Source: Mesorhabditis belari
Taxonomy: Eukaryota; Nematoda; Chromadorea; Rhabditida; Rhabditidae
Assembly (NCBI GenBank): GCA_958450365.1
Contig: CAUEEP010000904.1
Coordinates: forward strand, 372,001 to 436,000
Direction of reading: 5' to 3'
Length of the DNA: 64,000 bases
Of the stretch, positions 33,256 through 46,445 are shown piece after piece. Below the pieces are notes generated by a model. It saw only the letters and a list, made by a program, of their open reading frames with translations, had not been told where the DNA came from and searched no databases. The first letter of the stretch is position 1. Every line of letters begins with the position of its first letter. The translations under genes were made by a program, and so were the position numbers.

Positions 33256-33919
33256 ACCCCTCCCACATCCGCGCGAAATAAAAAAATTGTTTTCTATAGG
33301 ATTTTTACGTTTGAATAGCCATTTGACGCAGAAAAATGTGCTGAATTCAATGGTGAAAAAATATTATCAAAATCCGTCCTGTAGATTTTTTAAAAATCGC
33401 ATTTTACCACAAAAATCGGTCATTTTACACAGAAACGGGCAAACTCACCTGCATTTGGCCCTCCATTACTCGATGTTACCAAAAAATTGGGGAAGGCCAG
33501 GGAGTAGACTATATCAAAATGTTGTCTGCGGTCATTTTGAGACCAAAATCGTATTAATTGGTCAACTCACAAAAAAGTTATAACATTTTGAAGACAAAAA
33601 TGACATTTGACGACTTTCTGCGCCCTAAAGCGCGGATAATACCGTAACCCTTCCCATGGGGGAAAAAAACTAAAAAAAACTAAGAATTTTTCTTCTTTTT
33701 ACGAGCTTACTTTATCATTTTTTCATAATAATTGTTTCTTTTTTCAGATACCCAAAAATGAGTCGACTGAAGAAACGCAGCAAAATAGGAAAGCAAACGA
33801 TCGAAAACAAAAGAGAGAAGCAGCACACGTTTGCACACCCTAGGGTCTATGTCAGAAGAAGGTCTCGAATTTCTTCATTCTGTCTTCAATCAGCTATGTA
33901 AGAGGATTAAACTTATCCG
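33256..33919. other. No gene seen
   Basis: Unpaired insert within the left arm of duplication 2. Several frames are open but none has recognisable motifs or splice context. Confidence 0.35.
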
Positions 33920-34440
<521 letters not shown>

Positions 34441-37400
34441 CCTCTTTACATGGGGCAAGAACATACTCACAACGCGTTCTACTTTTTGACAGTCGATTTG
34501 CTTCGTTCCTCGTTAAGTTCTCGTTAAGTCTAGTCTAGCCTAGACTTGATCTTACCAGTGATTATACCAGTGATCTTATCAGTGACAATATTGTCCGAAT
34601 CAGCGCTAAGTCTAATTTTTCAAAAAAAAACTATTTGTTGTGTCCGGGGAGCTTTTTTGGAACAGGCTCTTCCACGGGGCACGGAAATGCGGAAAACATC
34701 TCCGTTCTAATTGTAAGTTTGCGGCAGGGGGATAATGAATTTTCCCTGTCCTAGCTGAAGCATGAAATTAATTGATGGGGCTGTAGCTGAGGAAGTTGGG
34801 GCCAACAGGTGTTTTGCTTTCATGTACTGATATTCTAAAGGGAAATAACAAATTCATCATATGAGGTAGGAGAAATTGATTACAACTTCTTTTCTTTTCC
34901 TTCTAATATTTCGATGTTCACCCCATCTATTGATTTTCTGACGTATATCAGTTATGGTTATACTTGCATTGGTATCATCAATACTTGTCTCTTTTTCTTG
35001 ACAATTTATCTCCTAATCACGAAAAAATCACTGGCTTTACCCAAATATAAGAGGATTCTAGCAGCACATTTGGTTTGCACTTTAAAATTTATTAGACTAG
35101 AATTCCAAAGCTTATATAGATCATAGCCTGGATAGCCGACTTGCTAGTCTCGTTGGGGAAACCATTAGCATTTCATCCAGATCTCGTTGTCATAGTACTT
35201 GGACCAATTGTGGGGCTCGAGCCGGTGTTGACTGAAGTGGTGAGTCCACTGTAAAAGCTATTTTAAAATAATTTTATTTTACTATTACTATAAGGTTCCG
35301 CTGCGTTCAGTTTTTGCGAAGAACATTCTCTAATAAAGGAGAATGCCTGATCTTCCATTTTATCCCATTAAATCATCACTAAACAGTTAAATAATAGAGG
35401 GTTTCTCTAGAAGATCTAAAAGTCTAAAAGTCCTTGAAATTAGTAGACCATTTTCAGGCACTAATCGTAGCCCTCGTTCAACTCTTTGCTCTTGTCGCCG
35501 GTTATGGTTTCTATGATAAACTTAGCGAAAGCAGCAGCCAAGTTTGGTTGAGGAGAATCAATTTGTTGTCGAAAGTTATTTTTATCGGTGGCTACGTGTT
35601 TTGTATAGTTGCGACGGCGGGGGTTATCTTGATTGGATACCTCGAAGGATTGATTGTAGCCGATGAAAAGATGGTAAATCTTTTTGAAGTAAGGTGGACA
35701 TGGGTAAGAAAGGCTCAGAGTAGACAGGAAAAGAAAGGCTACAGATTCGCAAATACAGGGTGCGGCGAAAGTTTTGTTCTTTTTAAATTCTCTTTAACTG
35801 AATTCCCTTCGATTGCTTATTATTTTACAAGTGTTTATAGCCAAAAGATAGCCAATTTTCCACAGAATCTTATTACCGTTTTAAATTAACTCCTTTTCAA
35901 GTTTGTAATTTTCATAGAAATTTTTGTGCAAATAAAAATGTGCAAAAACTACCACCGATACTTTTTTCGAAAAGCATAGAATAGCGATAACTCAAAATTT
36001 AAAGGAGCTATTTAAAAATTGTAATCAGATTTAAATTTTGTCAAAGATTTGCTATCTTTAGGCTATAAACACTTATGAAATAAAAGCAATCAGGAAGCTT
36101 TTAGAGAGAATTCTAAAAAGTACAGAACTTTCACCGCGCCTTGTATTGTTATGATCTGTTGTATAGCACAGATTTTTAAAGTCAAATCGAACATCTAAGA
36201 GGCAAATTTCCTGTTTGGGAAAGCAAGACAATTGCTGGAAATTGTTCGAAAAAATCCTTCAAGTCGGACAAGACCTAGCTTGACTTTTTTGAATCCGAAA
36301 CTAACAGCAATTTTAGATCTGTGTCCGACTCTTTCCCATATGTAACTCGATGCCAGTTTTCGGTTTTTATTCAACACAATTCAACCTACCACAAATGATA
36401 TTGACAATATTGGTGGTCGGATTGGTGACGTTGAATTATGTTCTCGCAAGTATCAATCTGATCATCCTTCACATCGATTATCGCCGACTCGTAATCAAAA
36501 CGATGAGAAGTGCAAAAACTTTGGCTATTAAAAGATATTTCTTGCTGATATCCACTTGTCAGGTTCAGTTTGACACTATTTTAACTAAGTTTTTTCTTTA
36601 GATTGTTTTAATCATTTGTTTTGTGGGTATTCCTTGGACATTGATGATCTCGATCGAGTTTCTCACGTTTCTAAAAACGAATTTTCTTGAAATGGGTAAT
36701 GTCAAAAAGAACAGAAAGCCAAACTTTTCACCTGGCTTTAGTACAAATAACTAAACCAAAAACGATAGAAAAAGCTGTTCCAAGAATTAAGTCAAAATTG
36801 AGCTTCGATCTTTTTCAAACAATTGAAAAGCTGCAAATAAAACATAACATTCTACCAAAGTTTTGTTCTAATGAAATAAGATCAGATACGACTTCAAGGA
36901 TTAACAGATTTATTAGGGTTGGACATTCTTGGGCAGACACGTTCAGTTCGAGGGACTAATCTGGGTTAAAGAACCAATCTATCAATATTAGCTATTAGTA
37001 TTATTAGTTAGTTTTATTAGTGTTAACATGTGCAAGATCGCCCATCTTTTGTCGGTTTGTTCCCTTTCGAGAATTTTGGTCAACTTGGTCGGTCAGTTCT
37101 GTCAAAATCAGGTCTGATCGGCGGTCAAAACATCTACTCCACTGCGCTAACTATTGCTCGATTTCAGTCTTGAGTTGTGCTTTCCTTTTCTCGACTCTTC
37201 ATTCGGCATTCAGCAGTATGACGATCATTTTGGCGACCAAGCCCTATCGAGTGGCGATTCGCGGTTTCTTATCGAGCTTCCTCAAAAAACCGATAACCCC
37301 ATCCGTCATTGTGATAAACAGTAGTAATCATATTAGCGTAGTTTGATGAATAAAAGTTTTATGGCAACGGCTAGAATTGAAAACAAGATTAGTCTTCTGG

Positions 37401-37800
37401 GGTATTCGGGCAACTCAAGCGAAATATAATATGTATAATAAGTTCTATTAAGGTTTTGAGGTAAAGCTCAAAATATTTAAGTAAACAGTAACAAAACTTT
37501 TTCCAGTATCTGTTATTTTAAGGGAATAAGCTTGGACTATTCAAACGTAAGCTAGAAACAAAGTTTATTAAATATTTATTAGATAAAGAATCTCAATGGA
37601 AACAAATGTCACATCTAATCGATTCAAATATCATCCTCCAAATACCAATCCTCACTGCCATTACTGTCAATCTCATCTTTCTCCTCATCATTATCAAGAA
37701 CGGAGACTAATGGTAAATGCTATTTGATGGCACACAAATTCATTGCTATACTTATCTTAAATTTAGAGACTAAGCTAAACGTACTCAGGTTGAATTTCGA
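34441..37800. repeat. Inverted duplication 2, left inner arm
   Basis: Reverse complement of about 40285-43045, including all exons and introns of the Srh gene and its 5' flank. A 355-bp stretch at 37372-37727 is present only here. Confidence 0.85.
34914..37346 (+). CDS. Srh-family chemoreceptor, copy 1
   Basis: Seven exons close in frame to 369 aa: 34914-35072, 35120-35239, 35458-35673, 36167-36262, 36317-36562, 36602-36695 and 37168-37346. TM1 follows SIDFLTYISYGY, then TKKSLALPKYKRILAAHL, the TM1-TM2 loop of Srh proteins. Exon 2 has ADLLVSLGKPLAFHPD. Exon 4 holds an extracellular Cys-containing loop. Exon 5 has RRLVIKTMRSAKTLAIKRYF leading into TM6. Exon 6 has VGIPWTLMISIEF. The last exon has FSTLHSAFSSMTI and TKPYRVAIRGF. 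This matches nematode serpentine receptor class H. Intron 6 (472 nt) contains a conserved open frame that is not spliced in. The role is chemosensory by family; the ligand is unknown. Its inverted twin is at 40369-42757. Confidence 0.85.
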
Positions 37801-37890
37801 CATCCTCTATCTGTGTGTCAGTTACCAAGTTTTCACCGTGCCATTTCGACTTTTTCGACGGGGAAAAGGTTTTGGATACATGATTTAATA
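37610..37890 (+). pseudogene. 7TM receptor fragments (TM1 and TM2)
   Basis: From an ATG near 37608 a frame reads LQIPILTAITVNLIFLLIII then KNGD and a stop, like a chemoreceptor TM1. After an acceptor at about 37790, FDILYLCVSYQVFTVPFRLF reads like TM2. The two pieces do not join in frame and later exons are unrecognisable. Confidence 0.35.
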
Positions 37891-37905
37891 GTGATTAGCA
37901 AGACC

Positions 37906-38216
37906 ACTTAACAATACGGTTTATCTATAACTGACCGCTTTTTGCTACTTTGTTCGTCCCATGAGAGAGCTGAAGCTCAAACTTAAAAACTGACTTGACT
38001 ATCTAAAACCCTAAAAATAAGATGATCATGAAAACAGTTATCTTTTCTGGGACCAGTTCTCCAGAATTATCCAACCCGGATTCATTGGGATAATACTCAA
38101 ATATTTCAGCTTCCTATTTCAACTCAACCACAGTCTTTTTGCCATTTCGACGAGTTCCATCTTCTTCTCGTTACGCTTCGACTGGCAAGTAATCAGAATG
38201 GTGAATTTCCTTGCAA
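37906..38216 (+). pseudogene. MTCH exon 3 fragment
   Basis: Inverted copy of 27150-27453. The exon still has splice signals and an open frame with LNHSLFAISTSSIFFSL in place of LGHSPFTISTSPIFFSL, but no other MTCH exon is nearby, so it is a dead fragment. Confidence 0.7.
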
Positions 38217-38785
38217 ATTTAAGCAATCAGCAAATCTGATTTACGACGAGATGGCCATGGTCAAAATTGCTTTTTCTCTATCTATTTTCTGATGGCTCTG
38301 AGAAATTACTTGGTGTATTTGACTCTTAAACCGACAAGACATTTGGATTCTACTCTGGCTGGGCATTAAGTTATTTGATGTGTGCACTCGACTTTGTGAC
38401 AAATTGGAAAATGAAACTGGCCAGTATTTGTCAGGTTAATTACTAAAATCTTCCAAAAAATTATTCAAACATTGATTTATCTGATGGTTAATTACTTTCT
38501 TTTCCGAAGACAAATTATCGTAATTGTGTTAAAGAAAATTATCGTGATATACACAAATTCCTTACCAGTTCATAGTAAAATACAAAAAATAAGTTCAACA
38601 AAACAAAGCAATGTTACAGCAGAATCTTGAATGACCTCGTTGAAAAGCATTTCAAGAGTTATGGTGAAAGTTTGAAAGAATTCTGTCGGAAAATTCTGTC
38701 GGCTAAAATAATGCAAGAGTTGGACAATATCTGGAATAAAGTTTGAAAGATCAAGTTTGGAAGGTTTTTGGCTGTACCTGAATCA

Positions 38786-39010
38786 TCAATCGTCATCATC
38801 GTTCCTCTCGTCGATTGCCTTGATTGCTGCACCGAGGCTTTCTTCTGGCCCCTCTTCGATCATCGTCCGTAGGCTAGAGTTGAAGTCGAATTGCTTGGCC
38901 AACCCTTTTTGCGTAATTCTCGCTTACTTGGCGATGAGCTTAGCCACGATCTTCGTCGTCAAATGCTCTTCCAACTTCAGCGGTTGGTCTGAATTCTCAA
39001 CATCACCCAT
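38786..39010 (-). pseudogene. Small acidic-tail protein with one internal stop
   Basis: After acceptor TTGTTCAG the minus strand reads MGDVENSDQPLKLEEHLTT then KIVAKLIAK, TAA, then ARITQKGLAKQFDFNSSL and a tail ending DERNDDDD. Only one stop interrupts 75 codons. The stop lies inside AAGTAAGCG, which also looks like a splice donor, so the downstream frame might be intronic instead. Family not recognised. Confidence 0.35.
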
Positions 39011-39309
39011 ATCTGAACAATAATTTTAAGTAGAGAAATGTGGCAACTAACAAACGGAAAATACAAATTTTTCAAATTACTATAACCTTATTACTATAAC
39101 TGCTTGACAAATGACCAAAATGAAAATTCTTTCCAAAATTTTTCTTTTATCACAGTATACTGTCATTCGTTGTCATTTTTAAAAAAAGAAATGAGAAAAT
39201 TTCAAAAATTCTCTATTGCACAATTGTTTTGTTCAAAAGAAAAATGTAGCTATGTATCGTATTCACTCAAAACAATTAAGGAATATGCAAAATAATAGCT
39301 CAAGTGCAC

Positions 39310-39389
39310 GAGAGAGCCGAACCAAAAACCCCATACTTTTGCGCGGGATTCACGTCGCGCGCCTTAGACCACTCGGCCACGGCTTCCCC
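39310..39389 (-). tRNA. tRNA-like sequence with long variable arm (Ser/Leu type)
   Basis: The minus strand reads GCCGTGGCCGAGTGGTCTAA, a very good class II A-box region, then GCGCGACGTGAATCCCGCGC and a B-box-like GGTTCGGCTC. The T-arm lacks the usual A and the acceptor stem is incomplete, so it is probably a pseudogene. Confidence 0.4.
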
Positions 39390-39790
39390 TTATGTTTTTA
39401 GTGTATTTTGCAAAATTTCTTTAAAGATGTTATAACTTTTTGTAGAGTTGAGCAAATTTGATGATTTTTGTATCAAAATGTTCGTGAGAGTCTCTAGAAT
39501 AGAAATTATTCCCTCGTTTTTTGTTCTAGACCCTGATTATCGAGTTACGAGCCCCAAACTGCAGGGTACCACAAAAATTTCCATACAAAATGACCAAAAA
39601 ACCGCTAAAACTCAATTTAAAAAATTTCTGTCAGAGGGATTTGAAAAATTCCTTCAGATTCGGAATCAGCACAATTTTCCGTATCTAAAAAGGTACTCCC
39701 AGAAAAATCCTATAGAAAACGCATTTTTGCCTTATTTCGCGCCGATGTGCAGTATCCCACAACAGAGCACCATATAACCATCACTAAAAA

Positions 39791-40013
39791 TACCGTATTT
39801 TCTCTAATAGTAGTGCACCGTGGGCCTCGCCTAAATTGCTCGAAATCTCGAAAAGCGCTCATCAGAACCTATCGAAGTGGGTTCGGAAAACGTAGCTAAC
39901 GATGAGATCTTGTGGGGGATTAGAGTGTTGAGCTTTTGTGAAAGCCTGGGAACTGTAAAATAGGCATCAACTCGGCTCGGCGGGGTGCACTACTATTTGA
40001 GAGAATACGGTAA
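39791..40013. mobile_element. MITE, ACCGTATTTTCTCTAATAGTAG family
   Basis: TACCGTATTTTCTCTAATAG at the left and a mirrored right end (TTTGAGAGAATACGGTA). About 223 bp, non-coding, in the spacer of duplication 2. Confidence 0.8.
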
Positions 40014-40284
40014 CCCGCTGAATAAAAATCCCAAGATGCACAAAATTAAGGAGCTGATCAAAACAGCGTCGTGTACAAGCAGCGCCACGGCAAAAATAGC
40101 CCCTCCACGGCTAAGTTTCTCTGTGTTTCTTCTTCTTATTTGATGCAGAATAAATTTATCTACAGTTTGCATCTACTTTGCGATCACTTAAAACATAAGT
40201 GGTGCCGAGAAAGGGTTAGTTAACCTCTTTTTGAGCCCTTTTTGGTTTTTTTGGCATTTTCTCATCTCAGATTTGTTCTAAATT

Positions 40285-43045
40285 TCTGAAGTTCTGAAAT
40301 TCAACCTGAGTACGTCTAGCTTAGTCTCTAAATTTAAGATAAGTATAGCAATGTATTTGTACTTTTATTTATCGAACTACGCTAATATGATTGCTACTGT
40401 TTATCACAATGATGGATGGGGTTATCGGTTTTTTGAGGAAGCCCGATGAGAAACCGCGAATCGCCACTCGATAGGGCTTTGTCGCCAAAATGATCGTCAT
40501 ACTGCTGAATGCCGAGTGAAGAGTCGAGAAAAGGAAAGCACAGCTCAAGACTGAAATCGAGCAATAATTAGCGCAATAGAGCAGATGTTTCAACCGCCGA
40601 TCAGACCTGATTTTGATAGAACTGACCAAGACGACCAAAATTCTCGAAAATATCCCAAAAAAAGGAACAAACTGACAAAAGATGGGCGGTCTTGCACATG
40701 TTAACTAATAGCTAATAGCTAATATTGATAGATTGGTTCTTAATTTAACCCAGATTAGTCTCGAACTGAACGTGTCTGCCCAAGAATGTCCAACCCTAAT
40801 AAATCTGTTAATTCTTGAAGTCGTATCTGATCTTATTTCATTAGAACAAAACTTTGGTAGAATGTTATGTTTTATTTGCAGCTTTTCAATTGTTTGAAAA
40901 AGATCGAAGCTCAATTTTGACTTAATTCTTGGAACAGCTTTTTCTATCGCTGTTTGTACTAGATTAATGCCAGGTGAAAAGTTAGGCTTTCTGATCTTTT
41001 TGACATTACCCATTTCAAGAGAATTCGTTTGTAGAAAAGTGAGAAACTCGATTGAGATCATTAATGTCCAAGGAATGCCCACAAAACAAATGATTAAAAC
41101 AATCTACAGAATAAACTTTGTGAAAATAATGTCAAGCTGAACCTGACAAGTCGAAATCAGCAAGAAATATCTTTTAATAGCCAAAGTTTTTGCACTTCTC
41201 ATCGTTTTGATTACGAGTCGGCGATAATCGATGTTCAGGATGATCAGATTGACACTTGCGAGAACATAATTCAACGTCACCAGCCCGACCACCAATTTTA
41301 TCAATATCATTTGTGGTAGGTTGAATTGTGTTGAATAAAAACCGAAAACTTCAATCGAGTTACATATGGGAAAGAGTCGGACACAGATCTAAAATTGCTG
41401 TTAGTTTCGGATTCAAAAAAGTCAAGCTAGGTCTTGTCCGACTTGAAGGATTTTTTCGAACAATTTCCAGCAATTGTCTTGCTTTTCCAAATAGGAAATT
41501 TGCCTCTTAGATGTTCGATTTGACTTTAAAAGTCTGTGCTATACAACAGATCATAACAATACAAAGCGCGGTGAAAGTTCTGTACTTTTAGAATTCTCTC
41601 TAAAAGCTTCCTGATTGCTTTTATTTCATAAGTGTTTACAGCCAAAAGATCGCCAATTTTCCACAGAATTTCCAGTTTGGAACTGATAAACAATTTTTTT
41701 TGAATATTCCTAATCGTCTGAGTTCTAAGTATGACAGATTTTCTTATACTGGTAATACGGATAACTGGTGCCACCAAAGCGCGCAGGCAAATTGTGATAA
41801 CTGAAAATTTAAAGGAGCAATAAGATTTAAATTCTGTGGAAAATTGGCTATCTTTTGGCTATAAACACTTACAAGATAATAAGCAATCGAAGAGAATTCA
41901 GTTAAAGAGAATTTAAAAAGAACGAATTTGCGAATCTGTAGCCTTTCTTTTCCTGTCTACTCTGAGCCTTTCTTACCCATGTCCACCTTACTTCAAAAAG
42001 ATTTACCATCTTTTCATCGGCTACAATCAATCCTTCGAGATATCCAATCAAGATAACCCCCGCCGTCGCAACTATACAAAACACGTAGCCACCGATAAAA
42101 ATAACTTTCGACAACAAATTGATTCTCCTCAACCAAACTTGGCTGCTGCTTTCGCTAAGTTTATCATAGAAACCATAACCGGCGACAAGAGCAAAGAGTT
42201 GAACGAGGGCTACGGTTAGTGCCTGAAAATGATCTACTGATTTCAAGAACTTTTAGATCTTCTAGAGAAATCCTCTATTATTTCACTGTTTAGTGATGAT
42301 TTAATGGGATAAAATGGAAGATCAGACATTCTCCTTTATTAGAGAATGATCTTCGCAAAAACTGAACGCAACTGAACATTATTAGTAATAGTAAAATAAA
42401 ATTATTTTAAAATAGCTTTTACAGTGGACTCACCGCTCCAGCCAACACCGGCTCGAGCCCCACAATTGGTCCAAGTACTATGACAACGAGGTCTGGATGA
42501 AATGCTAATGGTTTCCCCAACGAGATAAGCAAATCGGCTATCCAGGCTATGATCTATAAACTTTAGAATTCTAGTCTAATAGATTTTAAAGTGCAAACCA
42601 AATGTGCTGCTAGAATCCTCTTATATTTGGGTAAAGCCAGTGATTTTTTCGTGATTAGGAGATAAATTGTCAAGAAAAAGAGACAAGTATTGATGAGACC
42701 AATGCATTTATAACCGTAACTGATATACGTCAGAAAATCAATAGATGGGGTGAACATCGAAATATTAGAAGGAAAAGAAAAGAGGTTGTAATCAATTTCT
42801 CCTAACTCATATGATAAATTTGTTATTTCTCTTTAGAGTATCAGTACATGAAAGCAAAACACCTGTTGGCCCCAACTTCTTCTGAATCAATTAATTTCAT
42901 CCTACAGCTTCGACCGAGAAAATTCATTATCCCCCTGCCGATAACTTAGAATTAGAACGGAGATGTTTTCCGCATTTCCGTGTCCCGTGGAATAGTCTGT
43001 TCCAAAAAAAGCCTCGGACACAACAAATAGAAAAAATTAGACTTG
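40285..43045. repeat. Inverted duplication 2, right inner arm
   Basis: Reverse complement of 34441-37800 without the 355-bp extra block. Introns are about as similar as exons. Confidence 0.85.
40369..42757 (-). CDS. Srh-family chemoreceptor, copy 2
   Basis: The same seven-exon structure as copy 1 closes in frame to 370 aa: 42599-42757, 42434-42553, 42007-42222, 41443-41538, 41143-41388, 41010-41103 and 40369-40550. All Srh landmarks are retained. Differences include LAGA for LTEV at the end of exon 2, KLVVGLVTL in exon 5, FLQTNSLEM in exon 6 and a C terminus extended by one Arg because the stop is shifted. No exon is broken, so both twins may be expressed. The two genes point toward each other across a 3-kb spacer. 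Confidence 0.85.
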
Positions 43046-44029
43046 GAGCTGATTCGGACAATATTGTCACTGAGGAGGTCACTGAAAAGATCAAGTCTAG
43101 ATCAGACTAGACATAACGAGAACTTAACGATGAACGAAGCAAATCGACTACAGTCGACGTTTGATTTAACGACTCGCATTGATTATTACAAGAATCTTGG
43201 AATCAATCAAAATGCTTGTTGTCACAAGAGTTTGACTACTGACCGTGGAAATTCAAGGGTTTAGGCAATAATATCTAATTCTAATAGCTTAATATCTAAT
43301 TATTATCATAGAGCTCGGCGCACACCATGAGGTTACGATAAAGTAATTGCTAAATGATTCTAGCCTCTGCTAAATGGTTCTACTCAAGCCACTACATCTA
43401 AAGCAAGCGCTTCAGACTACAACAAATCTGGTGAAACGTTTACGGCTTTTTTTGAGTGTTTTGACACTAAACTTTTTTTGTCTTTTGATGTCAAATACTT
43501 TTGATCTAAATTTCTCTTCATTACCTTGTTTCAACGCCATTGAAACGTTCATCGGGGAAAGAGCAATGCAGGCACACTTGAGATTTGAGAGAATTTGAAG
43601 ATCGATAAAGATTGGCTTCCCCGCACTCTTTCCAAAAAACCGACCAAGGTCAATCAGTCACCAATCGAACACACAAACAGGTTATCTTCCGTGAAAAATT
43701 TCATATATTCCACAAACAATTTTTACATTTCTATTACAGATATTGTGGATTCATAAAAACTTTCAAAAAAACATCTTCATTATTTCCTTATTGACGTTTT
43801 ATCATTGAACAATGGAAGGAGTATCAACAAAATCGTCGCTTGTCACGGATTTTTGGAGAAGTAAGCTCTAGCTATAGTAGGAGGAGAGGGATTCTCTAAC
43901 AAAAGTTCTCTAACAAAAGGTATTTAAGAGGACTTAGAGGCTGGGGAAATCGACCTGATTAGGTCCGGAAATGATGACACATTTCCAAATCCTTTTTGAA
44001 TGTAAGACTAATTGTAACGATTGTAGGAT
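43046..44029. other. No gene seen
   Basis: Sequence unique to the right arm region of duplication 2. Scattered short ORFs, no motif or element ends recognised. Confidence 0.35.
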
Positions 44030-44660
44030 TTAAAAGGTACCTGCTACAGGAAGTGCTAAGTTTAGATGGGGGTTTCCTAATGCTCATGCATCTCCTAATG
44101 AGCGCGTGGCACCTCCTTCTGATAACAATTCTGTCTAAGGCAGTCCTTAACACACCGAGGACCCACTTCAAGTGGGGATGAGTGAAGCCTACCTCTTCAC
44201 CAATTTTATGTGATGAGCTTTTGACACAATTTGTAAGATTGAGAAAAATTTTGGGTGAGGAACTAAAAACGGATGGGGGAGGATGGAGCTGCGCGGATCT
44301 CACCACCCGCTCCAAGATGGAATGGGTTGAGGAGGGAATCCCCAGCGTAGTTCCTAATCAACAAATAGTATATAGCTTCTCCTGTCAACGTTATTTTGCC
44401 AAATTTTATCTAATTTTACAAATTTAGAGATGCGAAACGCTGACGAGAGAGACGGTAAAGGACTCCCAAGACCAGTTCTCTTTGGAATAGGTGTTCTTGC
44501 TGCGATCATTATGATTCTGATTGTGATTGTTGTTATTATTACTCATCGCCACAGAGACCAATAAAGCATTTTATCAATTTAGATGATTCAATCGCTCTTA
44601 AAGTCAAATCATAAGAAATTTGAATCTGATAGAGAGAAACAGAATACTTTCTTTGATTGA
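44030..44660. repeat. Inverted duplication 2, right outer arm
   Basis: Pairs with 32660-33255 in reverse complement and includes the second membrane-anchor exon. Confidence 0.75.
44430..44564 (+). CDS. C-terminal membrane-anchor exon, copy 2
   Basis: Twin of 32736-32870: acceptor ATTTAG, then 44 residues with one hydrophobic helix and a tail THRHRDQ. The stop codon TAA overlaps an AATAAA poly(A) signal. The two copies differ at a few residues only (MILI versus MVLI, HRHRDQ versus HHHRDQ), so the exon seems under some constraint or is recent. Confidence 0.4.
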   Translation: MRNADERDGKGLPRPVLFGIGVLAAIIMILIVIVVIITHRHRDQ

Positions 44661-45059
44661 AAATCCACAAAACAGCAAAATATCACAAAACATTGCAAAA
44701 AGAGAATTTGGAGAAGGTGTGCCATCATTTTCGGACTCGATCAATTGAAATAACGCCTGTCCATCTCATATTTTTCTTGCGAAAGAAAACTGTTTCTATT
44801 GGTGCACGAAAATCTGTGATATCACATTTATCGACTGCAACTGGCGATCTTTTGGTCATTTTTTAATTGAAAAGTAGATTCGGAAAGGTATTTATTTTTG
44901 CAAATCGTCTAAGAATTTCTTGACTTTTGGTTTATTGGCAATAAAATATTAGTGCCTAGTTCTTTAAACTTTGAGAGTTTTCGTGCAAATATTATGCGTC
45001 TTTTTCATCTTTCTTCATATACTTTAGAATTTTGAAACATTTTACTTAGACATTCTACT

Positions 45060-45560
45060 TAGAAACTAAGTAGAATGTTTCAAAATTGTAAAGGGCAGGC
45101 AACCAATGCCTCTTTTTCGAGATTTACTCAAAGTTAATCCCACGGTTGGTTCAAGGAGAGGTTCTTTCGTTTTAGAAATTCCAGTCACCTCCAATAAGTT
45201 TGTTTATAACTCTTTTCCAATAAGAGCTGCCAGAATTTGGATTTGTAATTTGGAATCGACTCCCCAGAGTTTTGAGAGAGTCCAATAGACTTGAAACCTT
45301 TAAATTATCTGTAGGTGATCTTGATCTTGATGATCTTGATCTTGATGATCTTGATCTTGATGATCTTGATCTTGATGATCTTGATCTTGAAGCTCTAGTG
45401 GCTCCTTGACGTTATCTGTGCTACCCATATATTACATGTATTATATTGTGTTGCTTTTTATCGGCCCTTTTCGTGTTATGTGTATGATTTCATGTGTTTT
45501 AATCTTAAATCTAGCGCACTTTATCTCAGGTCCTGAATAAAGTATCTATATATACCTAAA
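45060..45560 (+). mobile_element. LINE 3' end, 5'-truncated, with 15-bp repeat tail
   Basis: The frame reads RRGSFVLEIPVTSNKFVYNS, FPIRAARIWICNLE and STPQSFERVQ, the C-terminal signature of non-LTR retrotransposon reverse transcriptases (R-A-A-R-x-W-N motif). It is followed by five copies of GATCTTGATCTTGAT at 45311-45392 and ends near a CTGAATAAAG poly(A)-like site. The RT core is absent. Confidence 0.6.
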
Positions 45561-45699
45561 ATCACAGTTGACAAAAAGTCAATTTTTTTTGCATTGTTCA
45601 AACCTAAGCTAAACAGCCAGCAGTTATCAGAAATAATCTTTTGTTTTGAACTTTCTTTTTGCACAGCCTTTATATATGGTCTAAACAAGTCTCAGGGTC

Positions 45700-46130
45700 A
45701 TTTGTGCAAGAAGGAAAAAATGAAATGCCAAACTGACAGTATCTGGCAAAATCGACGACATAGTTCAAAGAAAACGATATATCATTTGCCAAAGTTGTCG
45801 TGAAATTGCTTGTACACCTAAAAAATAATCAGAGATCAAGAAAGCTAGGGGATTGAACCCAAATAAGTGATCATTAGAAGAGATTTTTATGCTTGTCTTA
45901 TTATTTTGTTAGCTTTGTTAGCAATATTTATCAACATCGAGCTTTATGCTTATGAAAGAAACCTTTCGATGAACTTTGTATCGATAATTATCAATTTTTT
46001 TGTTCCATCTACTCACTGAATTGAGCTAAAAACAGTGCCACTATCAACGTATAAAACACAAAAACAGAAGAAAATCACATTCCATTCCAGCATACTAAAC
46101 AGAAAGTGGATAAAGTATTAAAGTCTGAAG
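45700..46130. repeat. Inverted duplication 4, left arm
   Basis: Reverse complement of about 58660-59090, covering two exons of the 7TM gene there. On the minus strand here the exon equivalent has indels, so this is a dead fragment. Confidence 0.8.
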
Positions 46131-46139
46131 TAATAAAGA

Positions 46140-46445
46140 GGCTAAAGTAAACTAAATAAAGAAAGTAAACTAAAGAAAGTAAACTAAAGAAAGTAAACTA
46201 AAGAAAGAAAGTAAACTAAAGAAAGTAAACTAAAGAAAGTAAACTAAAGAAAGAAAGTAAACTAAATAAAGAAATTAAACTAAATAAAGAAATTAAACTA
46301 AATAAAGAAATTAAACTAAATAAAGAAAGTAAACTAAATAAAGAAAGTAAACTAAATAAAGAAAGTAAACTAAATAAAGAAAGTAAACTAAATAAAGAAA
46401 GTAAACTAAATAAAGAAATTAAACTAAATAAAGAAAGTAAACTTT
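46140..46445. repeat. AGTAAACTAAAGAA / AAATAAAGAA minisatellite
   Basis: About 20 copies of a 14-18 bp unit such as AAGTAAACTAAATAAAG. Not coding. Confidence 0.85.

Noticed and set aside
32912..33583. 223-aa ORF in the left outer arm
   Set aside because: It crosses the edge of the inverted duplication, has no motif, and its twin arm does not keep the frame.
36687..36959. Open frame in the Srh intron, conserved in both arms
   Set aside because: The exon on each side joins perfectly in phase across it and the receptor motif order is complete without it; conservation follows from recent duplication.
37906..38216. Second MTCH gene
   Set aside because: Only exon 3 is present, in an inverted fragment; no other exon lies around it.
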